From Entomortierella parvispora (taxonomy: Eukaryota; Mortierellomycota; Mortierellomycetes; Mortierellales; Mortierellaceae), in the NCBI GenBank assembly GCA_963573315.1, contig OY752151.1:248001-312000 (forward strand): a DNA stretch of 64,000 nucleotides, given 5' to 3'. This document shows, one piece after another, positions 1 through 9,594 of the stretch. A program made the translations under genes and the position numbers. The notes beneath the pieces are model-generated. The model made no database searches, was not told the DNA's origin, and worked only from the letters and a program-made list of their open reading frames with translations. How positions within the stretch are numbered: the first letter of the stretch is position 1; each line of letters opens with the position of its first letter.

Positions 1-287
1 TCCCTCATCCTCCCTTTCAGTCCACCAAAGTTCTACCCAATGCCTAGTTCATCAAATAAAAGATGTTGGCCTACAGAAAGCAGAGCCACCAAGGGTTGTT
101 TTCCATTTTGTGTGCCCTAGTGTGAATGACTACAGTGAGCAGACTAGGGCTGAACGCTGCTAAGTGAGCTTACGCGTCCAACGTCGTTTGTTCTGAGTCC
201 TGCTTTGAAAAGAGTCATGAAAATTGGTAGAATGGTATTTCTTCGCCTTACATTTTGTATGGCAATTCATGATTTATTTGCCCGGCT

Positions 288-932
288 TTACGGCACAATC
301 GTTTGTCCAAAGCCACGGTATACATTGAGATATGTGGTGGTTGAATCCGGAGCAATAGCACCGACCGTAAAGCTATTATGGTCAAAATTGTTAAGTACGG
401 TTGCAAAAAAAAAAAAAAAAAAAAAAAAAAGCGCAGACTCACCTGTCTGGCGCTGAAGTCGAAGAGGGAGAGGCGCTTATTGGCCTCAAACGTGTGTCTG
501 GCTCTGATAATAAGGCCTTGAATGTTGCTTCCATCTTGGACATGGTCCATGTCTCCGAGACTCTACAAGGTAGGATCAAGTAGAGGTTGCCCTGGTGTGT
601 AATTGACTGTGAGTTGGCGCGCTTGTTTTATAAAAAAGAAGGCCACGCGCTTTTGTTTCTTTACATTGTCAGGATGCCTGCCACGGATAAGACATCGGCC
701 TAGAGAGGGAACCGGTACAACTTCTAATTCTTCAAAATTCTTGGCTTCTGAAAGATCTAGATACACCTGGAAGAGCTGCTCGGCATGCTCAGGGAACAGA
801 CGACATTGCTCGACGATGGACAGGAACTGGTCGAATCAGGACCGAGGTGGGAAAAGATTCAATGGGTGACCTTAATTCCAGAATCAATATGTAACAATCA
901 CGAATGTTGCCTACCTGCGGATGCTGCTCCAT
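288..932 (-). CDS. SEN15: tRNA-splicing endonuclease subunit Sen15
   Basis: Non-catalytic subunit of the tRNA-intron endonuclease, which cuts introns from pre-tRNA in a complex with Sen2, Sen34 and Sen54. Exons read by eye: 932-915, 826-665, 562-443 and a last exon at about 372-288. The product starts MEQHPQFLSIVEQCRLFPEH. It carries the Sen15 core, VYLDLSEAKNFEELEVV then PSLGRCLIRG, matching the human pattern VYLDLMESKSWHEV. The last exon encodes FTVGAIAPDSTTTYLNVY, which matches the C-terminal strand of the Sen15 fold. The first three exons join in phase; the last does not join the GT at 442 cleanly, because a 26-base A run (T on the coding strand, 405-430) lies in the intervening sequence and the only AG leaves the frame off. 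An assembly slip in the homopolymer would not by itself cure an intron phase, so the final junction is unresolved. It shares a 209-bp divergent upstream region with DPM3. Confidence 0.82.
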
Positions 933-1141
933 GGAAAAAGAAGAGGTCAGGTCGATGCATACATGCATGCATGCATGTTCTCGTTTTTTGCCACCGAATT
1001 TTTGCCTAGACTGGTCACATGATTTTTCATTTTGGAGATTTTGGTGGCTGAAAACCAACGTGGAGCTCGCAGGGGTGCATGCGAGTCGCGACATCATCTT
1101 TGCCCCACTCTCACCGTTCAACGACGACACTTTGACACACC
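933..1141. promoter_or_regulatory. Divergent SEN15/DPM3 intergenic promoter
   Basis: This 209-bp gap separates two divergent start codons. It contains a CATGCATGCATGCATG run at about 962-977 and the E-box TCACATGA at 1015-1022. The same two motifs recur upstream of other core genes in the window. Both are visible directly; their regulatory role is inferred. Confidence 0.6.
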
Positions 1142-1774
1142 ATGACTCGCGCTACCGAGGCCGCCACTTTCTTTGGCATCACTGCCACATTATACCTCGC
1201 CCTGCTCTTCCAGTGGCTGCCCATTACCCTCCCAAAAACCGTTCAAGAATTCACCCTGCCCGTCGTAAGGAACATCATCTATCTTTTTTAATGGCTGCTG
1301 GACGCTGGGACTCTGAAACTCTGGAACACTGGACAGGCTCAGGGGAGCGAATGCATAGACATTGTCAGAAGCGATAGTGCTCTCCAGCCAACTTCAAGGA
1401 ATTCCGGTCGACAGATGGATGAACCGTTGATTGCCCAGATCTCGCATGCAGCTTTTGTATTCTAACACTACACGACCTTTCCACTCATAACCTGTGCAAC
1501 GTACAATTCTTTAGCTTCCTTGGTGGGCCTTGGTGACCTTTGGTGCCTACAGTCTTGGCAACATTGGCTACCACGTTTTGACCTTCCGCGACTGCCCTGA
1601 GGCTTACGACGAGCTCCAAGTGGTAAGCATCTTTCTGAGGGCCAAAGTCATATAAATCAATGTTACTCGTTGGCTGGCGTAACTGACTATCTAATCTCTT
1701 CATTTTTTCCTCGTCGTCCTTAGCAAATCTCCCAAGCACAGAACGATTTGAGGAAAAAGGGTGTGACGATCTAG
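1142..1774 (+). CDS. DPM3: Dolichol-phosphate mannosyltransferase subunit 3
   Basis: Small ER membrane subunit that tethers and stabilises the catalytic DPM1 subunit, which makes dolichol-phosphate-mannose for N-glycans, O-mannose and GPI anchors. Three exons, 1142-1264, 1515-1622 and 1724-1774, join in phase and give 93 residues, the usual family length. Two hydrophobic helices are visible (residues about 8-30 and 42-62). The conserved cytosolic tail follows: YHVLTFRDCPEAYDELQ then QISQAQNDLRKKGV, which aligns with the human pattern of a TF-DC motif followed by an ELQ coiled segment. The ATG is the first in frame and directly precedes helix 1. Its partner DPM2 lies 319 bp downstream on the opposite strand. 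Identification is strong from the tail motif. Confidence 0.93.
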
Positions 1775-2092
1775 GGAAAGCGGGATCATCAACAAGAAAT
1801 GACAACAGGAAACTCCCTCATTGGAAGCAAGAGGAGGACTCTATGAAACGGGATTATCCCAATTCAATAAAAATAAAATGCATGCTATACCATATCAGGG
1901 ACGTTTTCAATGGATACAGCAGGTTGACCAGTAATCGGTTCGTGCCACTGCCACCACAACAGTTATAACAACTACTTCAATTCAGCTTTGGTAATATATG
2001 AAAAATTTATAGAGTGAACGTCGGATAGGGGGTTAGGTATGTTCTCTTGAGGGGAATGTCTTGCGCTCTTGGATCAAAGTTTTTTTCTTCGT

Positions 2093-2583
2093 TTAAGCAG
2101 CCTTCTTCTCCACCTTCTTCTTGCTCTTGATCATGATCATGGACAGGAACGTAAGGATGACAGTTAAACCAAAGACCAAAAGGACACAAGGGATCCGAAT
2201 GGCGTATTCGCGTGGGGGAAAGTAAGCGTGCAAGAAGTACGTCTCGTCCACGAAAGGCTATAGTCCAGTGAGGTCATACGATCAGAGAAAGAGAGAGAGA
2301 GATAGAGAGAGAGAGATAGAGAGAGAGAGAGAAATAGATAGAAAGATGAGGAGAGGAAAACAAATAAAAGGTTTTTAGAATCAAGTGTCTATCGGAAGCC
2401 GTCATCGATCCTCTTTTAGCACTGGCAAAAGTTGTTCCCTTACCATGACGATAGCCCAGAGGGTATAGTATACAAAGACGACGGTGCTGAACGTCAAGAG
2501 GGACGCCCCCACGACTTTATCTTGTCCGCTAGCCTAAGGACGTTATGGAATTTGATGCACGCGGTCAGCATTAACGAGTTCAT
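2093..2583 (-). CDS. DPM2: Dolichol-phosphate mannosyltransferase subunit 2
   Basis: Regulatory two-helix ER membrane subunit of dolichol-phosphate-mannose synthase; in other species it also touches the first GPI-anchor enzyme. Exons read as 2583-2576, 2528-2444 and 2257-2093, giving about 85 residues (human DPM2 has 84). Helix 1 holds the signature FVYYTLWAIVMPFVDE, helix 2 reads CVLLVFGLTVILTFLSM, and the tail is lysine-rich and ends KKKVEKKAA. Exons 2 and 3 are certain. Exon 1, only eight bases long and reading MNS, is the best phase-consistent solution but less sure. The gene converges on DPM3. A GA-rich microsatellite sits in its last intron, and two E-boxes lie about 270-290 bp upstream. 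Confidence 0.88.
2284..2345. repeat. GA-rich microsatellite in DPM2 intron
   Basis: About 60 bases of GAGA tracts broken by ATA steps, inside the DPM2 intron between 2258 and 2443. It looks like simple sequence and has no coding content. Confidence 0.85.
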
Positions 2584-2851
2584 GATGGCACTCGCAAGAT
2601 GGTTTGTCCTACTGGCTGCGACCGTCTTGTTGCATGCCGTGTAATAATCGTCGTCGTCTTTATATCCAGATGACTCGGGTCAAAAACATCATGGTCAACA
2701 GCATCCTTGCTTCCTTGTTTCCTGTCCATTGTTTTGCCAGGTATCGCCTGCTGGAGCCGAGCATCCTGGACTTCATACCATTGTAGATGAGTTTTGAAAG
2801 TGATGTGCAAGGAAGTGCCACGATGGATGACCTTTTTGAAAGCGTCAAAAT

Positions 2852-2875
2852 TCACGTGACCGAGAGATCACATGA
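2852..2875. promoter_or_regulatory. Paired E-boxes upstream of DPM2
   Basis: TCACGTGA at 2852-2859 and TCACATGA at 2868-2875 lie about 270-290 bp upstream of the DPM2 start. Both are palindromic or near-palindromic bHLH-type sites and match the motif seen in five other upstream regions of the window. Confidence 0.5.
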
Positions 2876-2939
2876 CAATTTCACCGACAATGGCGCACTC
2901 CCAAAATACTCGGGAAAAGGACAACACGCGCGCGGCCAA

Positions 2940-3272
2940 GTTCATGAATAGTCTCGACCCAGCCCTCTCTCCTCGCTACGTGACCGCGAAGCGGTCATGT
3001 CCTCGTAGAGGGTCTGGAAGAAAATGTGGCCCTTTACATATGGTGGATATAAAAGGAAGGTGCTTAAGGGTCTTTACATGGGATTTGTGCGTCTCTGAAT
3101 AATGGGCTCTCGAAGCTCTCGCACAAATCCCATGTAAAGACCCTTAAGCACCTTCCTTTTATATCCACCATATGTAAAGGGCCACATTTTCTTCCAGACC
3201 CTCTACGAGGACATGACCGCTTCGCGGTCACGTAGCGAGGAGAGAGGGCTGGGTCGAGACTAGTTCATGAAC
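2940..3272. repeat. Perfect long inverted repeat (foldback element)
   Basis: The left arm (2940-3091) and right arm (3120-3272) are reverse complements. The inner 143 bases or so of each arm match exactly by eye, and only one base differs near the outer end. The loop is 28 bases. Each arm contains a smaller hairpin, GACCGCGAAGCGGTC, and a TATA-like GGATATAAAAGG. A diverged relative of the outer part of the arm lies at about 21,040-21,190. No open reading frame fills the element. It could be a young non-autonomous foldback transposon, or an assembly foldback artefact. Confidence 0.8.
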
Positions 3273-3327
3273 CTCAAGTTGGGTACCCCTTAAGAGACTC
3301 GCTGCCGAGTGATGTTGTTCATAAGAA

Positions 3328-3432
3328 CAAATCTGTAGAACAATGGGCTTAATCTCAGCAGATCGTAGCAACAAGGCTACTCTACTGCTTACAATACCCC
3401 GCTCAATTAAAGTCGTCTACGATTCGAGAGCA
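3328..3432 (-). rRNA. 28S rRNA 3'-terminal fragment (dispersed copy)
   Basis: Read on the minus strand, this stretch matches the last ~100 bases of fungal large-subunit rRNA: GGGGTATTGTAAGCAGTAGA, then GCCTTGTTGCTACGATCTGC, then TGAGATTAAGCCC, ending in CAGATTTGT like the mature 3' end. No other rDNA surrounds it, so it is an isolated fragment, not an active rRNA gene. A second, more decayed copy lies at about 59,360. The assignment rests on remembered rRNA sequence. Confidence 0.75.
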
Positions 3433-3669
3433 CAGGTTGAACCGCATGATCACTCTAGCTTTTCCGAGACATTCACTTATTTTTATTTTCTTAGTGTGCG
3501 TTAGATGACATGCTTCCTTTGCTTGGCATCCCTGATCTTTCGGTATTGTACCATTACCATTGACACTATTGGTGGTACCCCTCTTATCTGTGTCCCTCTT
3601 TTTCAGCTTGCCTTACATGCACCTCATTGCAGCCGTGATTTCTCCTCTGCTGGTTTTTCCTTGGAGTTA

Positions 3670-3930
3670 GTTTTCCCTTGCCCTTGATTTTCCCTTGCCC
3701 TTGATTTTCCCTTGTCCTTGATTTTCCCTTGCCCTTGATTTTCCCTTGCCCTTGATTTTCCCTTGTCCTTGATTTTCCCTTGTCCTTGATTTCCCTTGCC
3801 CTTGATTTTCCCTTGCCCTTGATTTTCCCTTGCCCTTGATTTTCCCTTGCCCTAGATTTTCCCTTGCTCTAGATTTTCCCTTGCCCTTGATTTTCCCTTG
3901 CTCTAGATTTTCCCTTGCCCTTGATTATCC
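3670..3930. repeat. 17-bp minisatellite
   Basis: About 15 tandem copies of the unit TTGATTTTCCCTTGCCC, with single-base variants (Tcc for Gcc, CTAGA for TTGA). The strand is strongly pyrimidine-biased. A similar unit on the other strand is found at about 10,217-10,327. Confidence 0.95.
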
Positions 3931-4932
3931 TTCCCTCCTGAATTCAACATTTTTCTTCGTTGCAGAGTACCAGAGTACCTCTTGAATTCTTATTCTCTCT
4001 GTATCGCCTGAGTTTCACTCACCATAGTCTCTGCGACACAAAGTATTACTTAATGTTTATAAAGCTCACCAGAATTGCTGCAAAAGAAGACTGAAAACGT
4101 ACAACATGAAGGAAGCATAGGCAACACACCCTTGTATTCAATGCAGCAAGGAGAGTAAAGGCCAACATCAAAGGATCAAAACAACGTCGCTTTGAATACT
4201 TGACTTCCCTTCTCCCTTTAAAATCTGTCTCTCTCCTTGAACTTTTTTCGTTTAAGTGTCACCCCCGTTGTTTCTCATGACTCTTCTACGGTAATTTTTT
4301 TTATCCCTCTCCTAATTTGCCCCGCCCCTTTTTCTGTCCTTCTTGTGCATGCATTATGTTGTCATTTCGTCTGTTTTTTTCCTTGCTTCTTTGCTTAAGT
4401 TTTGCTTCTCCTTGATTTTTTTGAGTTTACCCTCTCCTCTTTTGTTCTAGGCAATTCTGTATGTTTTTTGGCATCCTTGTCTTTCCCTTTCTCCTGCGCC
4501 CTTTCATCTTTTTTGTGGCTCTTCGTTTTCTCTACTTGGCTGGCGCCAATTCAATTACCTTTCTTCTTTTCGTATTGCTGTCCGCTTCGCATATATAATG
4601 GAGTTGGACTTGCCCAGAAACCTGAACTGACACACCTTTGATCTTCTCTCAAGACTCTAAACCCAGAACACCACCACAAAGTAACAACCAGCTGAGCAAG
4701 AGCCATATCAACGTCCTGCGCACAACCCTCATAAGTACGTCAAAGTTCGCCGCATCTTCCGTATTTATACGCCCGTGGAACATTCTGAAAGATCAGCGCA
4801 ATCCTGACACATATTCACATAAGTAATAAGAGATTAAACGCTATCAATAATAATGTCAAGAAGCATCAGAGGTTTACTCATAACTGACGCTCTTTCATTA
4901 TTTTTCCTCCATTAGGAACCCCTTGTCAATTC
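3931..4932 (+). promoter_or_regulatory. Promoter and 5' UTR intron of secreted-protein gene
   Basis: No gene is seen here. A TGCATGCA octamer lies near 4349, a TATA box (CATATATAATGG) at about 4590, and then a leader that reads as a 5' UTR. A well-formed intron follows, from GTACGT at 4735 to TTAG at 4915 with a CTGAC branch site near 4884; it ends 17 bases before the ATG at 4933. All signals are visible; transcription itself is inferred. Confidence 0.55.
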
Positions 4933-5346
4933 ATGCAGCCAAAAATACTATCCCTGATCTACATTGCCAGCTTCATAGCTGCAGTTGGAGCATGGGATAT
5001 CAACAAAAATTTTCCTATATGCAATGGAGGCGAGCATGGATACTCCTTGCCAGGAATATTCACATACAGTCGTACTGGGGACGGGAAATATCATATAAAA
5101 GGCATGAATTCCGAGACAGTCTGCGATGCTGATGTTTGCGCCTGCGGGGTGGTCGCCTCTGGATCAATCCTTCCTCCAAAATACGTGTCGTTTCAGTGCT
5201 TGGGTTTGATCAACACTTCAGCTGGCTTAAAGAAAATTACACTTCCACCCTCTATGAAGGGCGATAAGTTGCCAGAGCCCCACAAAATCTGTTGTGATAG
5301 AGATTTTTATGGTATTATAAGGGCCGGATGCTACACTTATAACTAG
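4933..5346 (+). CDS. Small secreted cysteine-rich protein
   Basis: 137-residue orphan. Residues 1-20 (MQPKILSLIYIASFIAAVGA) form a clear signal peptide. The mature part has eight cysteines (ICN, VCD, VCAC, QCLG, KICC, GCY), an even number that fits disulphide bonding outside the cell. I recognise no domain. The gene has its own TATA box and a 5' UTR intron just upstream, and stands alone between a minisatellite and a solo LTR. Size, signal peptide and cysteine content fit a small secreted protein or effector-like product, but no function can be assigned. The start is well placed because it opens the signal peptide. Confidence 0.72.
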   Translation: MQPKILSLIYIASFIAAVGAWDINKNFPICNGGEHGYSLPGIFTYSRTGDGKYHIKGMNSETVCDADVCACGVVASGSILPPKYVSFQCLGLINTSAGLKKITLPPSMKGDKLPEPHKICCDRDFYGIIRAGCYTYN

Positions 5347-5632
5347 GCGAGGAATAAATTAGGTATTATTTTAGCAGTCACGGATGGTCAGCACCAAGTC
5401 CATCCGGTAATAAATGATCCCTCTGCCAAAGACTGACGGACAGATATAGGTAAAGCGTGTAATAGGAATGTAATAGAAACAAAGTCAGGCTGGTAAAAGA
5501 CAAGAGCAAGGAGCTAAGACGCGAGGCAGGGACAGGGAACAGGAGGACTAAGAATGGTACAAAAGTGATGATGATCTTTATTGGTACTTGGGATCTATAC
5601 ACTGAATCTGGACTTGAGCCAAAACTAGGTGG
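5347..5632. other. Non-coding stretch before LTR
   Basis: 3' flank of the secreted gene followed by unremarkable sequence. Short open frames on both strands show no recognisable protein. Confidence 0.4.
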
Positions 5633-5637
5633 CTTTG

Positions 5638-6097
5638 TGTCACGAACCACGTTCTCTCCCGTCACGAACGCGGCTTCTAACAGATCGGACTCTGACGCGT
5701 TTGATCTAGAACCTTGGTACGCGTCCCAAGTACAACAACGGGCTCAGAAAGCCTGTACCTCTTGAATCTAGCAACACCTCTTTGTCTAGTACTCCTGTCA
5801 CTGTAGCTCCACCTATCAGTTCCTCTGCTTCCTCTCTCTTCTTGTCGTTGCCACCTTGGATCCTGCCCGTAGGTTGAGCTTACGATTAGTACCTGTTCGG
5901 ATAATGAACTACCCCTCTGAGTCACCTTGATCCGGGTCTGGGCCTGATCTAGGCTGTACCTACATAGGCCTGGCCCTAGCCGGTCTTGTCCTCGACTATA
6001 TAAACCCCGTCGATATCCTTCTTGTTCCTCAGTCTGCAATTCACAACAAACCATATCTTTCCTTCCACCCTTTGTCCTGCCTTGTCCGATCGTGACA
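5638..6097 (+). mobile_element. Solo LTR with 5-bp target-site duplication
   Basis: A 460-bp solo long terminal repeat. It begins TGTCACGA and ends TCGTGACA, a perfect 8-bp terminal inverted repeat with canonical TG/CA ends. It is flanked by the direct repeat CTTTG at 5633-5637 and 6098-6102. A TATA box (TATATAAACCCC) at about 5997 and a downstream CTCAGTCTGCAATTCACAA block give its orientation. Two relatives in the opposite orientation are at 19,446-19,933 and 44,250-44,722. No internal retrotransposon genes remain. Confidence 0.88.
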
Positions 6098-6102
6098 CTT
6101 TG

Positions 6103-7132
6103 AGACCTCAAAAGACGAGACTGGTTTCCTATTTTGACTTTTGCTATCAACTTTTGTTGCAAGCATGGATTTGTAATACATGTATTGACTTGTATTCAGC
6201 CACAATAGGAATGCCTGGGAGTTATCTTGATACAAACCGAATCCTTATAGGGGACTGGAAGTAGTGAGACAAAGATCGGGATCTTTATTCCGGTGTCCTC
6301 AGGAACAAATAGTCCTGAGGGCAAAGGCACAAGGATGTGGCTGATGCATGCATGTGATCTCGTTATGGCGCAGTGCCTATGGCAGCAAACACCTCAACAA
6401 ACAAGAAATTCTCTTTTTTTTGGACAAACGAATTTACACACCCCCCGTGAAATCAAGCAGTCACGGGGGGCACCCATTTTCTGGTTTCCGACCTCTTTCA
6501 CTCCCACAACACATGGTACTATTCATGGCACTATACATGGCACCGCATGCATGTGGCAGCAGTCGAGCTGAGCTTTACATTTGATTTATGTTGCAAAGAG
6601 TCGACTTGTTGCGAGTGCGGTTGCTGGTATGTGGTCGGAGACCCTCTTTTCTGCCGTTTTCGCGTTAGCTGCTGCTGGTGTTGTTGCTGCTGTTCTTGCT
6701 GCTGTTCCTGGTCCTAGTCCTGGTCCTGATGGAATAATTGATGCTTGGGCATTTGAAGAAGGTGAGTCAATGATGCGGCATGGGTGCATGTTTGAGCTTG
6801 AGGAACAGGCGCTTGACCCCCTTTATTTCCGTGGACAAAAAAAAAAATGGTTTTTGGCCCTTTCTTTAATTTCATGGGCCTGTCCATCGGGCCAATAATG
6901 AACTGCAGGCACGAATCAATAACTTTGATAGATAATTTTTATTCATTATGAGTAAATACCACTGAGAAATGACTGCGCTTTTAAAAAACCAACTTTTCCG
7001 CCCGTTATTGTAGAAAAGGAAGTGAAAGAGAACAGAGAGGAAATGTGCTCACGCCCAGATCGACGACGTCCCGAGCCCACTCTCACTTTTTTCAATCTCT
7101 ATTTCTCAAAGGTGCTCTGCGATACCACGCCT
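6103..7132. other. Gene-poor stretch
   Basis: No convincing gene. It includes a TGCATGCA octamer near 6343, a short hairpin around a CACGGGGGG block near 6442-6472, and a GCT/GTTCCTGGTCCT-rich simple stretch near 6672-6730 that produces spurious alanine/proline-rich frames. Confidence 0.4.
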
Positions 7133-8656
7133 TTATTCTTCGACATTGGCAGTTTCTTTTTGGGATTTTGGGAAGTCTCGGATTTGGACGTCTTCAGGAG
7201 TTCTTGGGTATTTGGGTGGGCTTCCCAGAGACGCTTTTGTCATGGGCTCCGCAGAACTAGCAACCTCTGTCCAGCATTCACTCGACTCGGATACTGGGCC
7301 GCTGCGTTGTAACACGTATCGATTCATCTTGTCCTCCAAGATAATGACTCTAGGCGGTTGACCCTCCTTTGAATGACCTAGGGATTTCAGATGAAGGACC
7401 ATCATTTCCTTCTCGTGTTCCTGCTTCCTGATTTCCATGTCACGTTGAAGCTCCAGTTTTCTCATCTCGTGGTCGTTTTCTATTCTCTTGAGGTTGAGAT
7501 GGTATTCAAGTTCCTGCTGCTTTAGAGCAAGGTCCTGCCTATTCTTTGACTCGAGCGTGTGTAACGTGACCAGTGAGAGGGATGCTTCAGTGAACCGTTC
7601 CAGGGCATCGGCAATTGAGCGTGCATGCTCTCTAATTGGGAGTTCTGGGACTTCTCCAGAAGGTAGAGCAGTAGGTGGTGGTGGTGGTGGTGTGATTGAT
7701 CTATTCCGTTGATCTCGCTGGTGCTCCACCGTTGTTACCAAGATCTGAGGCTGTGAACCCAGAGTCGACGATCCTGGATTTTCCTGCCTCTGTGGTGATT
7801 TATTGGGGTGCCTGACAGGGTGCTGAATTGTAAACGTCAAAGACGGCGTCGGTTGCTTCCCATTCCCAGATCCTGCTTGTAGATGTGAACGTGTCCTTGT
7901 AAGCGGCTCTTCCTCACCATCATCCCCTTCCACATCTATGTCTTCTCCCTCATCTTTGACTGATTCGTGAGAGTCATCGTCACCATTGCCCAGGCTGTCT
8001 TCAGATTCTATCCCACCAGGAGTTGGTACATGCTGCGGGAGTGTTACAGTTGTTAGTTGCACTTCGGTGGGATCCTGTTCCAGATGGACTTGAGCATTGG
8101 TAGGCGGCCCCTGTGGTGGTGGTCGCTGGTTGTTTGCAGCAGACCATAGATCCTCCAGATGGAAATAATAACAACTAATTTTCAAAAGCTGCTTCCTTAA
8201 TATCGCTCCTATCGTTAGACCCGGTTTACTCGAGACCCGTAATTCATCTGCCTCTTTGAATCGTTTGATAATCCATGAGATCCTGCCCCTGATCTGGGCG
8301 GAAGGGATTTGGGTTTTAAAGGTGTCATTGAATTCACGCGCCACTCGTTCGTACAATCTGGACTTGGATGGGTTCCAACCGCGTTCTCTGGTGTCTTTGA
8401 AGACCCCGCCCACTTCAGGTTTTCGAAGCTCTGCTAGGATCCACTTCATTCGTTCCTCTGGAAATAGTTTTGACTTTCGACCTGGAATAGTGACTTGGTC
8501 CAAAACAGGGCTGTCCTTATTTGTTCTGCAAGTCCTTTTTTCTTGGCCGGCGGGGGACGGGACTATGGTCCTGTAATTGCGTTTGTAGGGATTGCTTGAA
8601 GAGGTATTTGGTATGACTTGTCCCCGTCTCAGGGACGACACTTGAGAGACAGGCAT
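7133..8656 (-). CDS. Myb/MADF-like DNA-binding protein with coiled coil
   Basis: 507 residues from ATG 8656. A single ORF continues upstream to 8785, but that part translates pyrimidine-rich leader sequence, so the later ATG (MPVSQVSSLRRGQ) is preferred. A trihelix of the Myb/SANT or MADF type lies at about residues 60-165, with tryptophan-spaced helices (MKWILAELRKPEVGG, LYERVAREFNDTF, GRISWIIKRFKEAD). It is followed by an acidic stretch (about 235-262), a poly-proline run (about 340) and a charged coiled coil near residues 385-445 (LKQQELEYHLNLKRIENDHE). This layout fits a sequence-specific DNA-binding factor; such trihelix proteins also occur as accessory proteins of DNA transposons. No transposase is adjacent in the same orientation within 1.7 kb. 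Target genes are unknown. Confidence 0.7.
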   Translation of the reverse strand: MPVSQVSSLRRGQVIPNTSSSNPYKRNYRTIVPSPAGQEKRTCRTNKDSPVLDQVTIPGRKSKLFPEERMKWILAELRKPEVGGVFKDTRERGWNPSKSRLYERVAREFNDTFKTQIPSAQIRGRISWIIKRFKEADELRVSSKPGLTIGAILRKQLLKISCYYFHLEDLWSAANNQRPPPQGPPTNAQVHLEQDPTEVQLTTVTLPQHVPTPGGIESEDSLGNGDDDSHESVKDEGEDIDVEGDDGEEEPLTRTRSHLQAGSGNGKQPTPSLTFTIQHPVRHPNKSPQRQENPGSSTLGSQPQILVTTVEHQRDQRNRSITPPPPPPTALPSGEVPELPIREHARSIADALERFTEASLSLVTLHTLESKNRQDLALKQQELEYHLNLKRIENDHEMRKLELQRDMEIRKQEHEKEMMVLHLKSLGHSKEGQPPRVIILEDKMNRYVLQRSGPVSESSECWTEVASSAEPMTKASLGSPPKYPRTPEDVQIRDFPKSQKETANVEE

Positions 8657-9594
8657 GGAGACTTGGCAGGGCAGATTGGGGAAGAAAGTGGATAAAGGAG
8701 GGAGGAGTGAAAGAAACGAAAGAAGGAAAGGGGTGACAACAAACAGTAAGAACGGTGTGGGAGAATCTTGTGCAACCCCCAGCATTTTACGTCACGAGAT
8801 TTTTCTTTCTTCGGATCGTACATGCTACAACAAGTATCTCGTGAATGCCCAATTGTCCCTTCACTTGGAGCGCCACCAAGCGCGTATAACCCGTGCTATA
8901 AGGTACTATTAAGCTAGCAGTACCCTTCATTGTGATGGTGACTGTAATCTCGAACATGGGTTTGTTCAATGCCGCAGATTGTATCGAGTCGATCTTGAAC
9001 ACAGATCTGATCGTCAATCGATAAGGTCTTGAACGAGAACTCCTTCAAAGCCCCGCCAATCATATCTAAGCCCACCGAGGCCAAAGGTCCTGATTATCAG
9101 GCGACAATGGAGGCTGTCTCTTTGTTTCCATCCTCATCCTCATCCTCATCCCCATCTCCATCTTGACCTCAAAAGATTCTCTATAATGTTTTCATGACTA
9201 GCGATCTCCAGAGACACTGACAGACTTGGCTACGACTCCAGGAGAGCGCAATGGGAACCTCGATGGCTGCAAAAAAGATTATGATAAACAACTGGTCACC
9301 CAATGGCTACAAAGACTCTTGTCTATGCCGGTAGATATTTTCAAGAAGGCGCTCGAGGATTCGACTGCAGACTGTGATGTACGAGGCCTGCAACTCAACC
9401 TTTCAGCCTTGACACTGGCCAGACGTTTAAATCACATATCGACCTACCTCCTCAATTGAATCGCAGACACTGCGAAACGTGTATCACCAAAAGAAAGAGG
9501 AAGTCGAACCTAAAGTCTTACATAGTTTTATTAACGTGCCAAAAGTCTATGGACACCATTGCCAGCTTTGGGCAGTATATACGGCACAAACAGA
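8657..9594. other. Intergenic with one short orphan frame
   Basis: 5' flank of the DNA-binding protein, then sequence without a recognisable gene. A plus-strand frame at 9226-9459 (77 residues, starting MATTPGERNGNLDG) has ordinary composition and could be an orphan or an exon, but it lacks any domain and I see no convincing promoter or splice context. A TCCTCATCCTCATCC simple repeat lies near 9130-9155. Confidence 0.3.

Noticed and set aside
248..550. Continuous 100-codon minus-strand frame across the A26 run
   Set aside because: It reads through the SEN15 intron and a poly-phenylalanine run in a frame that destroys the conserved C-terminal strand.
3670..3930. Regular repeats that could suggest a CRISPR array
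   Set aside because: There are no spacers between units and the genome is eukaryotic; it is a plain minisatellite.
6581..6898. 105-codon alanine/valine-rich plus-strand frame
   Set aside because: Composition comes from GCT/GTT simple sequence; no start context or homology.
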